A stretch of DNA of 64,000 nt, from NCBI RefSeq assembly GCF_009791395.1, contig NZ_WSZK01000015.1:496001-560000 (forward strand). The letters are read 5' to 3'. Below the pieces are notes generated by a model, which saw nothing but the letters and a program-made list of their open reading frames with translations, did not search any database and was not told where the DNA came from. Within the stretch, counting starts at the first letter, position 1. Every line of letters starts with the position of its first letter. Origin of the DNA: Halomarina oriensis. GTDB lineage: Archaea > Halobacteriota > Halobacteria > Halobacteriales > Haloarculaceae. Both the position numbers and the translations under genes were made by a program. Below, piece by piece: positions 35,937-44,999 of the stretch.

Positions 35937-37313
35937 TTAGAACGTCTCGAGGTACCGATCCAGTTCCCACTGGGAGACGTCGATGCGGAACTCGTCGTAC
36001 TCCTGGCGTTTGGCCTTGATGAAGTTCCCGGCGACGTGTTCGCCGAGGGCGTCCATCACGACGTCGTCGGCTTCGAGGGCGTCGATGGCCGCGCCGAGGT
36101 TCGTCGGGAGCGTCTCGATGCCGTACTCCTCGCGTTTCTGTTCGTCGAACTCGTAGATGTTCTCGCGGACGGGGTCCGGACACTCCAGTCCGTTCTCGAT
36201 GCCGTCGAGACCGGCGTGGATGAGTGCGGCGAACGCGAGATACGGGTTACACGACGGGTCGGGGAACCGGGCTTCGACGCGGGAGGCGGCCGGGACGCGG
36301 GCCGCCGGTTTGCGGATGAGCGCCGAGCGGTTGCGGTCGGACCACGCGATGTAGACCGGGGCTTCGTAGCCGGGGACGAGGCGCTTGTAGCTGTTGACCG
36401 TCGGGTTGGCGACGGCGGCGAGCGCAGGGGCGTGTTCGAGCATGCCGGCGGTGAACTGCTTGGCCGTCTCGCTCAGGTTGAACTCGTCGTCGTCGTCGTG
36501 GAACGCGTTCTGGCCGTCCTCGGTGAACAGCGAGATGTGGGTGTGCATCCCCGAGCCGTTGATCTTGGCGATGGGCTTGGGCATGAACGTCGCGTGCAGG
36601 TCGTGCTGGGCCGCGATGGCGCGGACGACCGACCGGAAGGTGGCGACGTTGTCGGCAGTGGCGAGGGCGTCGTCGTACGTGAAGTTGATCTCGTGTTGGC
36701 CCTCGGCGACCTCGTGGTGGGAGGCCTCGATCTCGAAGTCCATCTGCTGGAGGCCGTAGATGATGTCACGGCGGACGTCGCTGGCGAGGTCCTTCGGGGC
36801 GAGGTCGAAGTAGCCGCCGGCGTCGTTGGTCTTCGTCGTCGCGCGGCCGTCCTCGTCGTGTTCGAACAGGAAGAACTCCGGTTCGGGCGCGGCGTTGACC
36901 GTGAAGCCGTGTTCGGCGGCGCGGTCGAGGGCGCGTTTCAGGACCCCACGCGGGTCGCCGGCGAACGGTTCGCCCGTCGAGGTGTCGACGACGTCACAGA
37001 TGAGTCGGGCGCTCGCGGTGCCGTCCTCGTGGTCGCGCCACGGGAGGATGGCGAACGTGTCGGGGTCGGGCGTCAGGCGCATGTCCGACTCCTGGATGCG
37101 AACGAACCCCTCGATGGACGAGCCGTCGAAGTAGATGCCCTCGGTGAACGCCTTCTCGGCCTGTGTCGCCGGGACGGAGACGTTCTTCACGGTGCCGAGG
37201 ATGTCGGTGAACTGGAGCCTGAGGAAGTCGACGTTCTTCGCTTCGATTTCGTCGACGACTTCCTGTGCCGCGGCCGTCAATCCTCCATCTGCTGAAACGT
37301 TTGGATTCGTCAT
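35937..37313 (-). CDS. glnA: Glutamine synthetase, type I
   Basis: Makes glutamine from glutamate, ammonia and ATP. The 458-residue protein has the GSI signature [17 protein letters not shown] near residue 70, the metal-binding [21 protein letters not shown] near residue 240, and the ATP-region sequence [20 protein letters not shown]. It is divergent from an Lrp-type regulator gene, an arrangement known from other haloarchaea where the regulator controls glnA. Confidence 0.97.
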   Translation of the reverse strand: MTNPNVSADGGLTAAAQEVVDEIEAKNVDFLRLQFTDILGTVKNVSVPATQAEKAFTEGIYFDGSSIEGFVRIQESDMRLTPDPDTFAILPWRDHEDGTASARLICDVVDTSTGEPFAGDPRGVLKRALDRAAEHGFTVNAAPEPEFFLFEHDEDGRATTKTNDAGGYFDLAPKDLASDVRRDIIYGLQQMDFEIEASHHEVAEGQHEINFTYDDALATADNVATFRSVVRAIAAQHDLHATFMPKPIAKINGSGMHTHISLFTEDGQNAFHDDDDEFNLSETAKQFTAGMLEHAPALAAVANPTVNSYKRLVPGYEAPVYIAWSDRNRSALIRKPAARVPAASRVEARFPDPSCNPYLAFAALIHAGLDGIENGLECPDPVRENIYEFDEQKREEYGIETLPTNLGAAIDALEADDVVMDALGEHVAGNFIKAKRQEYDEFRIDVSQWELDRYLETF

Positions 37314-37345
37314 CTTCGTCAGTCGTCTCCTACAACACTATTGTC

Positions 37346-37352
37346 GTATAAA
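37346..37352 (-). promoter_or_regulatory. TATA box for glnA
   Basis: The minus strand reads TTTATAC 33-39 bases before the glnA ATG. This and the opposing TATA for lrp lie in a 127-base AT-rich divergent region, which is where an Lrp-family protein would be expected to bind both promoters. Confidence 0.55.
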
Positions 37353-37404
37353 GTCGTACCGTTCAATGCAACTCTCCCACCTCTGCTGGATAAATGGATA
37401 TTCG

Positions 37405-37415
37405 TAAAATTATAG
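37405..37415 (+). promoter_or_regulatory. TATA box for lrp
   Basis: TAAAATTATAG ends 26 bases before ATG 37441, the spacing of a leaderless haloarchaeal promoter. The shared spacer with glnA suggests autoregulation and regulation of glnA by the same protein; this is inference. Confidence 0.6.
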
Positions 37416-37440
37416 TCCCCCCACGCGCACCCTCATTGTA

Positions 37441-37896
37441 ATGACGTACGAAAACCTAGACGAGAAGCTCGTCAACGCGTTGCTCACCGACGGACGTGCG
37501 AGCCTGCGTAGTCTGGCCGAAGAGCTCGGCGTCTCCGTGACGACGGTGTCCAATCACCTCAAGGACCTCGAGTCGAGCGGCGTCATCGAGGGGTACGCCC
37601 CCATCGTCGACTACGACGCACTGGGCTACGACGTGACGGCGGTGGTCCAGTTGAAGGTGGAGGGCAACGCCATCACCGAAGTCACCGAGGTTCTCCGCGA
37701 CGCCAAGCAGATGGTCTCGGTGTACGAGGTCACCGGTGACCACGACATCGTCGCCATCGGCAAGTTCCGCGACACCGACGACATGAACCGCCAGATCAAG
37801 GAACTGCTCCACGACGCCAACGTCAAGGAGTCGAACACGAGCGTCGTGCTCAACACCGTCTCCGAACACGAGCAGTTCCCGCTCGACATCGAGTAG
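37441..37896 (+). CDS. lrp: Lrp/AsnC-family transcriptional regulator
   Basis: A 151-residue regulator. The N-terminal winged helix ([20 protein letters not shown] and [20 protein letters not shown]) is followed by the RAM ligand-binding domain with [20 protein letters not shown]. Divergent placement from glnA matches the Lrp gene characterised in Halobacterium as a regulator of glutamine synthetase. Effector (amino acid such as glutamine) is not readable here. Confidence 0.93.
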   Translation: MTYENLDEKLVNALLTDGRASLRSLAEELGVSVTTVSNHLKDLESSGVIEGYAPIVDYDALGYDVTAVVQLKVEGNAITEVTEVLRDAKQMVSVYEVTGDHDIVAIGKFRDTDDMNRQIKELLHDANVKESNTSVVLNTVSEHEQFPLDIE

Positions 37897-37933
37897 TCGC
37901 CCGTCGTCGTCTCCACGCCTGCGGCCGACCGTC

Positions 37934-38193
37934 TCACAGCGCGTCCAGCACCCAGCGGACCGCAACCGCGAGCACGACGACCGCCCCTTCTCCCCGTGTC
38001 GACTGTCGCCCCGACCAGAGCGCGAGCGGCGGCCCTCGAGAGGACGACCAGGCCGACGACGAGGTCGCTGGTCGACCCGTCGGGCGAGGCGAGCGGCGTG
38101 GTCGACGAACAGCGTCGCCCCCAGTCACAGCCCCACGACGCCGACGACGACGAGCATCACGTCCAGCGCGACGGGTCCGACCACGACCCACAC
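37934..38193 (-). pseudogene. Relic of a CaCA-type Na+/Ca2+ exchanger (ends kept, middle lost)
   Basis: On the minus strand from GTG 38193: WVVVGPVALDVMLVVVGVVG, then a TGA where a Trp would fit, LGATLFVDHAARLARR, then a frame change to TSDLVVGLVVL, as at the N-terminus of CaCA exchangers. The frame changes again to SGRQSTRGEGAVVVLAVAVR and WVLDAL-stop, resembling the C-terminus. The middle (about 250 residues) is absent. It fills the 355-base gap 37897-38251. Confidence 0.65.
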
Positions 38194-38251
38194 ACGGGCC
38201 GCCCCCTGCCGAGAACGGAACGGCTTTCTCTCTCACCGCACCGCTGAGAGT

Positions 38252-38860
38252 ATGCTCTCGACCCTCCGTGAACGGGCCCAGCCGTTCTTCGCCGACGCCG
38301 CGCCCGCCCACGACTGGCACCACGTCGAACGCGTCGACCGACTCGCCACCCGACTGGCCGACGACCACACAGAAACGGTGGACCGCGACGTCCTCCACGC
38401 GAGCGTCTACTGCCACGACGTCGGCCGCGAACGCGAAGCACGGGGTGACGTCGACGACCACGCCGTGTGGGCCGCCGAGCAGGTCCCCGACCTGCTGGCG
38501 GACCTCGCCGACGGGGCGACCGTCGAGCGCGTCGTCCACTGCGTCCGCGCTCACCGCTACTCGGCGAGCGTCGAACCGGAGACCGTCGAAGCCGAACTGC
38601 TCTGTGACGCCGACAACCTCGACGCGATGGGGGCGGTCGGCATCGGCCGCACGTTCGCCCACGGCGGAGCGCTCGGCGAACCGATGCACGGCAGCGACGA
38701 CCCACGCTCGGGCGGGCAGTTGGCCCACCTCCGTGGGAAGATTTCGTCGTTGCGCGACCGGATGTACACCGACCCCGGGCGAGAACTCGCCGCCGAACGC
38801 CACGCCGTCGTGGAGGAGTTCGTCGAGCAGTTCGAGGCGGAGTTGTCGGGCGACCGGTAG
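38252..38860 (+). CDS. HD-domain phosphohydrolase
   Basis: A 202-residue HD-superfamily hydrolase. The metal ligands are visible as DWHHVERVDRLA (first His), YCHDVGRER (HD pair, about residue 54) and CDADNLDAMGAVGIGRTF (distal Asp). It resembles the YedJ-like group acting on nucleotides or related phosphates, but no substrate can be assigned. Start ATG 38252. Confidence 0.88.
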   Translation: MLSTLRERAQPFFADAAPAHDWHHVERVDRLATRLADDHTETVDRDVLHASVYCHDVGREREARGDVDDHAVWAAEQVPDLLADLADGATVERVVHCVRAHRYSASVEPETVEAELLCDADNLDAMGAVGIGRTFAHGGALGEPMHGSDDPRSGGQLAHLRGKISSLRDRMYTDPGRELAAERHAVVEEFVEQFEAELSGDR

Positions 38861-38864
38861 GGGG

Positions 38865-39110
38865 TCACCAGCGCTCGCGGTCGACGCCGTCTGTGAGGCC
38901 GTACTGCCCGCCGGCGATACCGGCGAGCGGTTCGACGAACCCGTTGGCGCGGAGCGTCACGAGATGACGCTCGACGGTCGCCGGTGAGAGGTCGGTAGCC
39001 GAGACGAGGCGGTCGACCCCGGACGAACCGTCGGCGAGCGCCGACAGCAGGGCCCTGCGCTCCACGCTACCTCTCGTCCCATAGAGTAAGAACCCGACCG
39101 GAGTGGGCAT
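38865..39110 (-). CDS. Small winged-helix protein
   Basis: An 81-residue protein that appears to be little more than one helix-turn-helix domain: RALLSALADGSSGVDRLVSA, TDLSPATVERHLVTLRANGF, VEPL, then a short wing (GGQYGLTDG). It is probably a DNA-binding regulator of ArsR/MarR-like fold. No ligand domain. It converges on the HD-domain gene with a four-base gap. Confidence 0.65.
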   Translation of the reverse strand: MPTPVGFLLYGTRGSVERRALLSALADGSSGVDRLVSATDLSPATVERHLVTLRANGFVEPLAGIAGGQYGLTDGVDRERW

Positions 39111-39391
39111 GCCCCGACGGTTGGGGGACCGAGCGTTTAGTAACTGACAGCGAAACGAATGTTTCGAGGCAACCGGTGCTCGTACGGCGACGATTATCGG
39201 CGAGACGGGTCGCGGAGGAAACCGGCCGTCGTCGGTCGTAATGGCGAGGTTTCACCGCGGTCGCCGACCGGGTCAGCGTCGCCGTGGCTGTCGAGGTGAG
39301 ACACGAAGAAGCGTCCGTGAGACGGTGCGAACGATAGGCAGTTGGCGGACCCCGAACGCCGGAGGTGCGAGGGTCCGCCGTGAGCGACCAC

Positions 39392-39614
39392 CGAACTGCC
39401 GGAGGCAGTTCGACGGGAGCGAACGGCGATTTTGGTCCAGGTTTTGCCAGGGAACGAACGGCCGTCAGGCCGAGAGAGAGTGTCAGCCAGAACCGCAGTG
39501 CGGTTCTGGCTGACGGACGAGAACTTCGCTCTCGTCAGCGCAGCAAAACGTGGGTTACATCGGCGTACCGAGCGGAGCCCGGCTGTCTACGTGAAAATCG
39601 TTCCCGATTTTCAC
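39392..39614. repeat. Hairpin cluster between the winged-helix gene and thermosome
   Basis: Perfect hairpins: 9 bp, loop GGA (39392-39412); 15 bp, loop AGT (39482-39514); 7 bp, 7-base loop (39516-39536); and 10 bp, loop TTCC (39591-39614). The last contains the thermosome stop codon, so it can act at the 3' end of that mRNA. The 500-base interval 39111-39610 has no other feature I can support. Confidence 0.75.
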
Positions 39615-41293
39615 ATCGCGCCGCCCATGCCGCCCATACCGCCCATGCCGCCCATGCCACCGCCCATACCGCCGCCGGGTGGCATCTCGTCGTCGTCGCC
39701 GTCGTCGGTGCCGCCGCCCTTGAGGTCGCCCGCAGCGATGACGTCGTCGATGCGGAGGATCATCACGGCGGCCTCGGTGGCGCTCTCGACGGCCTGCGTC
39801 TTCACGCGGAGCGGTTCGACGACGCCGTCGGCCTCCATGTCCACGACGTCGCCCGTGTAGGCGTCCAGCCCGTAGGGCTGGTTGCCGTTGGAGTGCTCGC
39901 TACGGAGTTCGACGAGCGAGTCGATCGGGTCGAGGCCGGCGTTCTCGGCGAGGGTGCGCGGAATGACGTCGATGGCGTCGGCGAACGCCTCGATGGCCAG
40001 CTGTTCGCGGCCGCCGACGGTGTCGGCGTAGTCGCGCAGTTCGAGGGCGAGTTCCGTCTCGGGGGCACCGCCGCCGGGCAGCACCTGCCCGTCTTCGAGC
40101 GTGACGCGGACGACGCCGAGCGAGTCCTCGATGGCACGCTCGACTTCGTCGACGACGTGCTCGGTGCCGCCGCGCAGGATGAGCGTGACGGACTTCGCCT
40201 CCTCGACGTCTTCGACGAAGATGCGGGTGTCACCGCCGATGTCCTTCTCGGCGACGCTGCCGGCGAAGCCGAGGTCGTCCTCGGTGATGTCGTCGACGTT
40301 GGAGACGACGCGACCGCCCGTCGCTCGGGCGAGGCGCTTCATGTCGGACTTCTTCGCACGGCGGACGGCGATGATGCCCTCCTGTGCGAGGTAGTGCTGG
40401 GCCATGTCGTCGATGCCCTTCTGGCAGAAGACGACGTCGGCGCCGACGTCCTTGAGGTGGTCGACCATCTCCTTCAGCTGTTTCTCCTCCTGGTCGAGGA
40501 ACTGCTGGAGCTGGTCGGGGTCGGTGACGTTGATCTCCGCGTCGATTTCGGTCTCCTTGACCTCGAGTGCGGTGTCGAGGAGCGCGACGTTGGCGTCTTC
40601 GGCGAAGTACGGCATGTTGTCGTGGACGCGCTCCTTGTTGACGATGACGCCCTCGACGAGTTCGGACTCGGCGACGCTGCCGCCGACTGCGGTCTCGACC
40701 TTGACGTTGTCCGTGTCGATGCCGTCGTCGTCGGCGACCGTCTGGACGGCCTTGACGACGAGCGTCGAGAGGGTGTCCTTCGCGTTCTCCGCACCCTTGC
40801 CCGTCATCGCCGTCGCGGCGATCTGTTCGAGCTGTTCGGTGTCCTCGGCGGTGACCTCGATGGCCATGTCCTCGAGGACCTCCTTGGCCTTCGCGGCGGC
40901 CTGGCGGTAGCCCTGTGCGAGGATGGTCGCGTGGATGTCCTGTTCGAGCAGGTCCTCCGCCTTGGCGAGCAGTTCGCCGGCGATGACGACCGAGGTCGTC
41001 GTCCCGTCACCGACCTCGTCCTCCTGGGTCTCGGCGACCTCGACGATCATGTTCGCCGCCGGGTGCTCGATGTCCATCTCCTTCAGGATGGTGACGCCGT
41101 CGTTCGTGACGACGACGTTGCCCGAGTTGTCGACGAGCATCTTGTCCATCCCTTTCGGCCCGAGTGTGGTCCGGACGGCCTCGGCGACGGCCTTCCCGGC
41201 GGTGATGTTCATCGACTGGGCGTCACGCCCGGAGGTGCGCTGACTGTCCTCGCTGAGTACGATGAGGGGCTGGTTACCCATCTGCTGAGCCAT
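39611..41293 (-). CDS. thsA: Thermosome (group II chaperonin) subunit
   Basis: ATP-driven protein-folding chamber subunit, 560 residues. Landmarks are [16 protein letters not shown] (equatorial ATP site), [35 protein letters not shown] near residue 95, and the [17 protein letters not shown] region. The C-terminus is a Gly-Met-rich tail ([16 protein letters not shown]), typical of haloarchaeal thermosomes. ATG 41293 is chosen; ATG 41299 lies almost on the predicted transcription start. Paralogues are likely elsewhere, so the symbol is tentative. Confidence 0.96.
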   Translation of the reverse strand: MAQQMGNQPLIVLSEDSQRTSGRDAQSMNITAGKAVAEAVRTTLGPKGMDKMLVDNSGNVVVTNDGVTILKEMDIEHPAANMIVEVAETQEDEVGDGTTTSVVIAGELLAKAEDLLEQDIHATILAQGYRQAAAKAKEVLEDMAIEVTAEDTEQLEQIAATAMTGKGAENAKDTLSTLVVKAVQTVADDDGIDTDNVKVETAVGGSVAESELVEGVIVNKERVHDNMPYFAEDANVALLDTALEVKETEIDAEINVTDPDQLQQFLDQEEKQLKEMVDHLKDVGADVVFCQKGIDDMAQHYLAQEGIIAVRRAKKSDMKRLARATGGRVVSNVDDITEDDLGFAGSVAEKDIGGDTRIFVEDVEEAKSVTLILRGGTEHVVDEVERAIEDSLGVVRVTLEDGQVLPGGGAPETELALELRDYADTVGGREQLAIEAFADAIDVIPRTLAENAGLDPIDSLVELRSEHSNGNQPYGLDAYTGDVVDMEADGVVEPLRVKTQAVESATEAAVMILRIDDVIAAGDLKGGGTDDGDDDEMPPGGGMGGGMGGMGGMGGMGGAM

Positions 41294-41319
41294 AGTCATC
41301 CAGGCGTTGTTTGCGATTC

Positions 41320-41328
41320 TATATAAAA
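41320..41328 (-). promoter_or_regulatory. TATA box for the thermosome gene
   Basis: The minus strand reads TTTTATATA 27-35 bases before ATG 41293, an unusually strong TATA for this window. It would place the transcript start within a few bases of the coding start. No heat-shock operator could be recognised with confidence. Confidence 0.65.
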
Positions 41329-41491
41329 CTGACGCACCGTGCGAGAGAAACCGTGGCACTCGAGGCGCGTGTCGCCACTGTGAACTGTTGGCACAGTCGA
41401 GTTTAAGTAGGCATCGAGGGCGGCCGGACGATTCGGCGTGGAGTGCGGTGAGGAGGAACGGCCGGACGGGAGAGGAAGGTAGTCGGTTCGG

Positions 41492-41659
41492 TCAGCCGAC
41501 GGCCTCGAACGGCTCCTGGCAGTCGTTACAGAAGTGGATGGACCGACAGAGCGAGGGGCCCTTCGGGTGTTCGCGCTCGGTGTTCGTCCCGTCGCAGTAC
41601 GGACAGGCAGCGGGGTCGTCGTCGTCGCCGGCCGACACCGATGGGTCGAGGCGTCTCAT
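41492..41659 (-). CDS. Detached zinc-ribbon domain of PaaD
   Basis: A 55-residue protein with CPYCDG and CRSIHFCNDCQEPFEAVG: two Cys pairs like the C-terminal zinc ribbon of bacterial PaaD. Its ATG overlaps the paaD stop (ATGA), so the two halves of the bacterial protein are made as separate, translationally coupled chains. It is probably needed for maturation or assembly of the epoxidase with PaaD. Confidence 0.8.
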   Translation of the reverse strand: MRRLDPSVSAGDDDDPAACPYCDGTNTEREHPKGPSLCRSIHFCNDCQEPFEAVG

Positions 41660-42120
41660 ATCGACACCCCGAACTCCCGCAGGTCCTCGCGGCCGGCCTC
41701 CGAGACGAACTCGACGGACCAGACCGGCGACCAGACGAGTTCGACCGACGCGTCGTCGACACCGTCGGGTGAGGCGGCCGCCTCCCGGACGTCGTCGAGG
41801 AGCATGTCGCGGGCCGGACAGCCAGTGTAAGTGAGCGTCATCGTCACCTCGGCGTGCGTTCCGGCGTCGTCCTCGGTCACCGCCACATCGTAGATGAGCC
41901 CCAGGTCGACCACCGAGACGGGCATCTCGGGGTCCTCGACCTCGAACAGCGCGTCCCACACCGCGCGTTCGTGGCCCTCGCTGTCCGCGCCGTTCTTCGG
42001 GACCACGGCGTCCTCGGGCACCTCACCCGAGCGGTAGTCCGTGTACGCGCAGTACTGCGGCCCGTCGGTCGGGTCCGGAATCGATTGGGCGTCCGTCGGT
42101 GGTTCGGGGGTGTCGGACAT
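41656..42120 (-). CDS. paaD: Phenylacetyl-CoA epoxidase accessory protein PaaD (DUF59 part)
   Basis: A 154-residue protein. After a variable N-terminal half, the MIP18/DUF59-like domain shows DPEMPVSVVDLGLIYDVAV and TYTGCPARDMLLDDV with the conserved reactive Cys. Such proteins help insert metal centres; PaaD is needed for an active PaaABC complex. Unlike the bacterial form, it ends before the zinc ribbon, which follows as its own gene. It is four bases... downstream of paaC in the same operon, with a short gap between stop and start. Confidence 0.88.
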   Translation of the reverse strand: MSDTPEPPTDAQSIPDPTDGPQYCAYTDYRSGEVPEDAVVPKNGADSEGHERAVWDALFEVEDPEMPVSVVDLGLIYDVAVTEDDAGTHAEVTMTLTYTGCPARDMLLDDVREAAASPDGVDDASVELVWSPVWSVEFVSEAGREDLREFGVSI

Positions 42121-42123
42121 GAG

Positions 42124-42963
42124 TTAGACCTCGTCGGGGTCCGCCATCAGGCGGCGGGCCTCGGTGCGGTCGAGCATCCGGTACGTGTAGGTGAGTTCGT
42201 TGTACTGACGCTGCCAGTCGTCGGTGTGGCTCCCGTCGCGGCCGGTCTCCTCGGCGACCAGGTCGTCGAGCGCCTCGCGGTCGGGCACGGAGACGCCGAG
42301 ACCGTCGAGGAACGCGCCGGTCAGGTCGTACCACTCCTCGCGCAACTGCGCGAGCGGCGTCGGGCGGATGCCCAACTCGACGATGTCGTCCTCCTTCGCC
42401 GTGGGTTCGAACAGCGTCAGCGCGTACGGGTAGAGGTCGTCGACGGCCGCCTGCACGCGGCGTGTCCCCTCGGCGTCCTCACAGAGCCGTTCGAGCCAGT
42501 TCTGGGCGTGCTCGCGGTGGTAGTGCTCCTCACCGTTCACCTTCTCGATGCGGTCGGCGATGCGGGGGTAGGACGTCTCCGCGAGCGCCTCCACCTGGAG
42601 GAACTCCGCGACGTCGTAGAAGTACGACCGGACGACGGCGTCCGCCCAGTCGCCCGACTCGAACGACTGCTCACAGAGCGTGGCGTGGCGGAACTCCTCG
42701 GCCTCACGCTCCCAGATGAGTTCGGTCTCCTCGTAGCCGAAGTCCTGGAGCAGGTCGTACCAGAGGCGGGCGTGCCCGAGTTCGTCCTGTGCGATGTTGG
42801 CGATAGCGATGTCGGCTTCGAGAGTGGGTCCCTGGCACTGCCAGTCGGTGTAGCGGTCGGCCACCACGAACTCGTCGTCGGCGAGCTGGTAGAGCAGCGC
42901 CTCGACCGCCTCACGTTCGCGCTCGGAGAGGTCACCGGGCGCACCGAGTCGTGCGGACGCCAT
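42124..42963 (-). CDS. paaC: Phenylacetyl-CoA epoxidase subunit PaaC
   Basis: Structural ferritin-like subunit of the ring epoxidase, 279 residues and helical. It shows AIANIAQDELGHARLWYDLL and the EEHYHREHAQNWLERL segment. The true start is ATG 42963, overlapping the paaB stop by four bases; the frame extends upstream but only through antisense of paaB. Pairs with PaaA in the catalytic complex. Confidence 0.93.
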   Translation of the reverse strand: MASARLGAPGDLSEREREAVEALLYQLADDEFVVADRYTDWQCQGPTLEADIAIANIAQDELGHARLWYDLLQDFGYEETELIWEREAEEFRHATLCEQSFESGDWADAVVRSYFYDVAEFLQVEALAETSYPRIADRIEKVNGEEHYHREHAQNWLERLCEDAEGTRRVQAAVDDLYPYALTLFEPTAKEDDIVELGIRPTPLAQLREEWYDLTGAFLDGLGVSVPDREALDDLVAEETGRDGSHTDDWQRQYNELTYTYRMLDRTEARRLMADPDEV

Positions 42964-43298
42964 CAGTCGTTGGCCTCCGCTTCCTCGCGGCCGCGCTCGG
43001 CCTCCTCCTGTTCGCGCTGGGACGCCTCGATCTCCTCGGCGAACGTCTCGTCGGTGTTGTAGTTCGTCGCCCAGCGGTACTCCTTCTGGGTGAGGCCGCC
43101 CATCGAGACGCCCTCGTCGTCGGAGTCGACCTCCGCGATCTCCTCTTTCGGGACGACCCACAGCGAGTGGGCGGGCTTGCGTCGGGCGTGCATCACCTGC
43201 GCGTACATCCGGGCCATCTCGCGGTCCGGAGCGTGGACGTTGCCCACGTGGACGTGGTAGTCCTTGCGCTGTTCCTGTCGGAAGACTTCGAATATCAT
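42963..43298 (-). CDS. paaB: Phenylacetyl-CoA epoxidase subunit PaaB
   Basis: Small bridging subunit, 111 residues, starting MIFEVFRQEQRKDYHVHVGN, followed by APDREMARMYAQVMHARRKP and SLWVVPKEEIAEVD, all typical of PaaB. An acidic Glu/Arg-rich tail follows. It overlaps paaC and lies two bases after paaA. Confidence 0.95.
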   Translation of the reverse strand: MIFEVFRQEQRKDYHVHVGNVHAPDREMARMYAQVMHARRKPAHSLWVVPKEEIAEVDSDDEGVSMGGLTQKEYRWATNYNTDETFAEEIEASQREQEEAERGREEAEAND

Positions 43299-43300
43299 GG

Positions 43301-44257
43301 TCAGTCCGCGGCGGCGCTACCCGCGCCGGGGTTCTCGATGGCGTCACGCACCCACTCGACGGCCTCCTGGGTCCGGTGGCGCTTGTCTATCTGGCCCTTG
43401 CCCTGCGGGTACTGGTTCCGAGCGATCTGCATGAACTCGTCCCAGTCGAGGTCGTCCTCTTCGACCTCGTAGCGCTGGGTGTCCTCGTTGAACGTCACCG
43501 CGGGCGTGTCGGGAATCTCCAGGCCGTACTTCTCGGCCTTCGGGAGGTAGACGTTGAGGAACGCGGTGCGGAGCGCGTCGTTGCCCATCGTCTTCAGCCC
43601 CACCGCCGAGGAGAAGTCGCTGTGCGTCGACTGATCGTCGGTCGGTCCGAAGAACTGGAGGATACGCGGCCACCACTTGTCGAACGCCTCCTGGAGGCGC
43701 TCCTGGTCCCGGCGGGTCCCGCTGGCGAGTTCGGCGAGGATGGACTCGCCGTGTTTGATGTGAAAGCCCTCCTCGAAGCAGATCTTGTCGATGGCGTGGG
43801 CGTACGGCTCCCACGAGGTGCGCTTGAGGGTCGCCTGTCGGCGCATCGCCGCGCCGTCGACGAAGAACATGATCATCGGCAGTTCGTACCAGTCGTCCAG
43901 CGGGTAGTGAAAGCAGTTGAGGAACTTCCCCTCCCCGTTGGCGAGTTCGTCGAGCATCTGCTCGCGGGTCTTGATGCCGAGGTTCTCCGCGGCCCGGTAG
44001 AGCAACTGGCCGTGACCGATCTCGTCTTGGACCTGTGCCGACACCGCCAGCTTTCGGTCGAGCGAGGGGGCCTGCCGGATGAACGGGCGCTCGATGTACG
44101 CACCCATGATCTCGGAGTTGGCGTGGAACTGAATCATCCGCGTGGCCGCCTTGCGGTACTCCTCGGGCATGTCGTCGGTCGGCCCGAACTCCCGCGGGCC
44201 GGCGCGCTGTTTGACCTCCTCGATGTCCATGTAGCAGTGTTTGTAACGGTCCTGCAT
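43301..44257 (-). CDS. paaA: Phenylacetyl-CoA epoxidase catalytic subunit PaaA
   Basis: Di-iron catalytic subunit that adds one oxygen atom to the CoA-bound aromatic ring. The 318-residue ferritin-like protein has the metal-binding segments AQVQDEIGHGQLLYRAAENL and ICFEEGFHIKHGESILAELA (ExxH-type motifs). It is first in a paaA-B-C-D-ribbon transcript. No PaaE reductase gene is in the window, so the electron donor must be encoded elsewhere. Confidence 0.95.
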   Translation of the reverse strand: MQDRYKHCYMDIEEVKQRAGPREFGPTDDMPEEYRKAATRMIQFHANSEIMGAYIERPFIRQAPSLDRKLAVSAQVQDEIGHGQLLYRAAENLGIKTREQMLDELANGEGKFLNCFHYPLDDWYELPMIMFFVDGAAMRRQATLKRTSWEPYAHAIDKICFEEGFHIKHGESILAELASGTRRDQERLQEAFDKWWPRILQFFGPTDDQSTHSDFSSAVGLKTMGNDALRTAFLNVYLPKAEKYGLEIPDTPAVTFNEDTQRYEVEEDDLDWDEFMQIARNQYPQGKGQIDKRHRTQEAVEWVRDAIENPGAGSAAAD

Positions 44258-44282
44258 AGACTGTTACCCGCACATAGACGGG

Positions 44283-44290
44283 TTTTATAT
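44283..44290 (-). promoter_or_regulatory. TATA box and possible operator for the paa operon
   Basis: The minus strand reads ATATAAAA 26-33 bases before the paaA ATG. Just downstream of it ACCCG (44266-44270) and CGGGT (44279-44283) form a small inverted repeat at the expected transcript start, a candidate operator. Confidence 0.5.
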
Positions 44291-44346
44291 GTACAGCGTG
44301 CTACGGCGACTCGTGATTCGGACGTGACGCGTGGAGGCGCGAACGG

Positions 44347-44982
44347 ATGATAGCGGAGTGCCTCGTCGTCGAGTTCGCCGTCTCGGGCGACGACTGCCCG
44401 CTGGCCGAGGCCTCGCGCGTGGGCGTCACTATCGACGCGAACCCGCCACAGCTCCGTGCGGACGGCAACACCCTCCTCCACTTCGGTGCGCCCGACGACG
44501 AGCGACTCGCGCGGGCACTGGACGAGGACGACCGGATTCGCTACCTCCATCGCGCGCGCACCGACGGCCGGGCGACCTACCGCTGTCTCTCGAAACACCC
44601 CTGTGTCGTCCACGAACTCGTCAGCGAGGGATTCGTCGTCGAGTCGCTCTCCTACCGCGGCGGCGACGCCCGGTTCACCGGCGCGGTGGTCGGCTACGAC
44701 GTGTTAGAGGGCGTGATGAACCGCGCCGGCGAGACGGTCGGTGTCCGACTCGAACGGGTCCATCCGCTCGGAGCCGAGGAGGACCGGCCGGTCGCCCAGC
44801 GGTGGAACCTCACCTCACGGCAGGAGGAGGCGCTCCGGGCCGCCCAGCGGATGGGGTACTTCGACGTACCGCGCGGTGCGGACGCGAGCGAGGTGGCCCG
44901 CGAGTTGGGTATCGGGAAGTCGGCGTTCCTCGAACGCCTGCGCCGAGGCCAGCGCTCGCTCTACGCTCAACTGTTCGGGTGA
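44347..44982 (+). CDS. HTH_10 (bacterio-opsin activator-type) regulator
   Basis: A 211-residue haloarchaeal regulator. The N-terminal 140 residues form the Bat-type sensing domain with no cofactor motif that I can identify, and the C-terminus is the HTH_10 helix-turn-helix: NLTSRQEEALRAAQRMGYFD and ASEVARELGIGKSAFLERLR. It is divergent from the paa operon, so it is the best candidate to control phenylacetate genes; this is inference from position. Confidence 0.85.
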   Translation: MIAECLVVEFAVSGDDCPLAEASRVGVTIDANPPQLRADGNTLLHFGAPDDERLARALDEDDRIRYLHRARTDGRATYRCLSKHPCVVHELVSEGFVVESLSYRGGDARFTGAVVGYDVLEGVMNRAGETVGVRLERVHPLGAEEDRPVAQRWNLTSRQEEALRAAQRMGYFDVPRGADASEVARELGIGKSAFLERLRRGQRSLYAQLFG

Positions 44983-44999
44983 CGGGAGACGAGGCCGGT

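Noticed and set aside
35415-37295. Long open frame antisense to glnA
   Set aside because: Shadow frame; glnA motifs on the minus strand are complete.
39194-39391. 65-codon minus-strand frame in the gap before the thermosome gene
   Set aside because: No plausible promoter, start or protein-like pattern; overlaps a hairpin region.
39365-41326. Long open frame antisense to the thermosome gene
   Set aside because: Shadow of the thermosome frame, extended through hairpin DNA.
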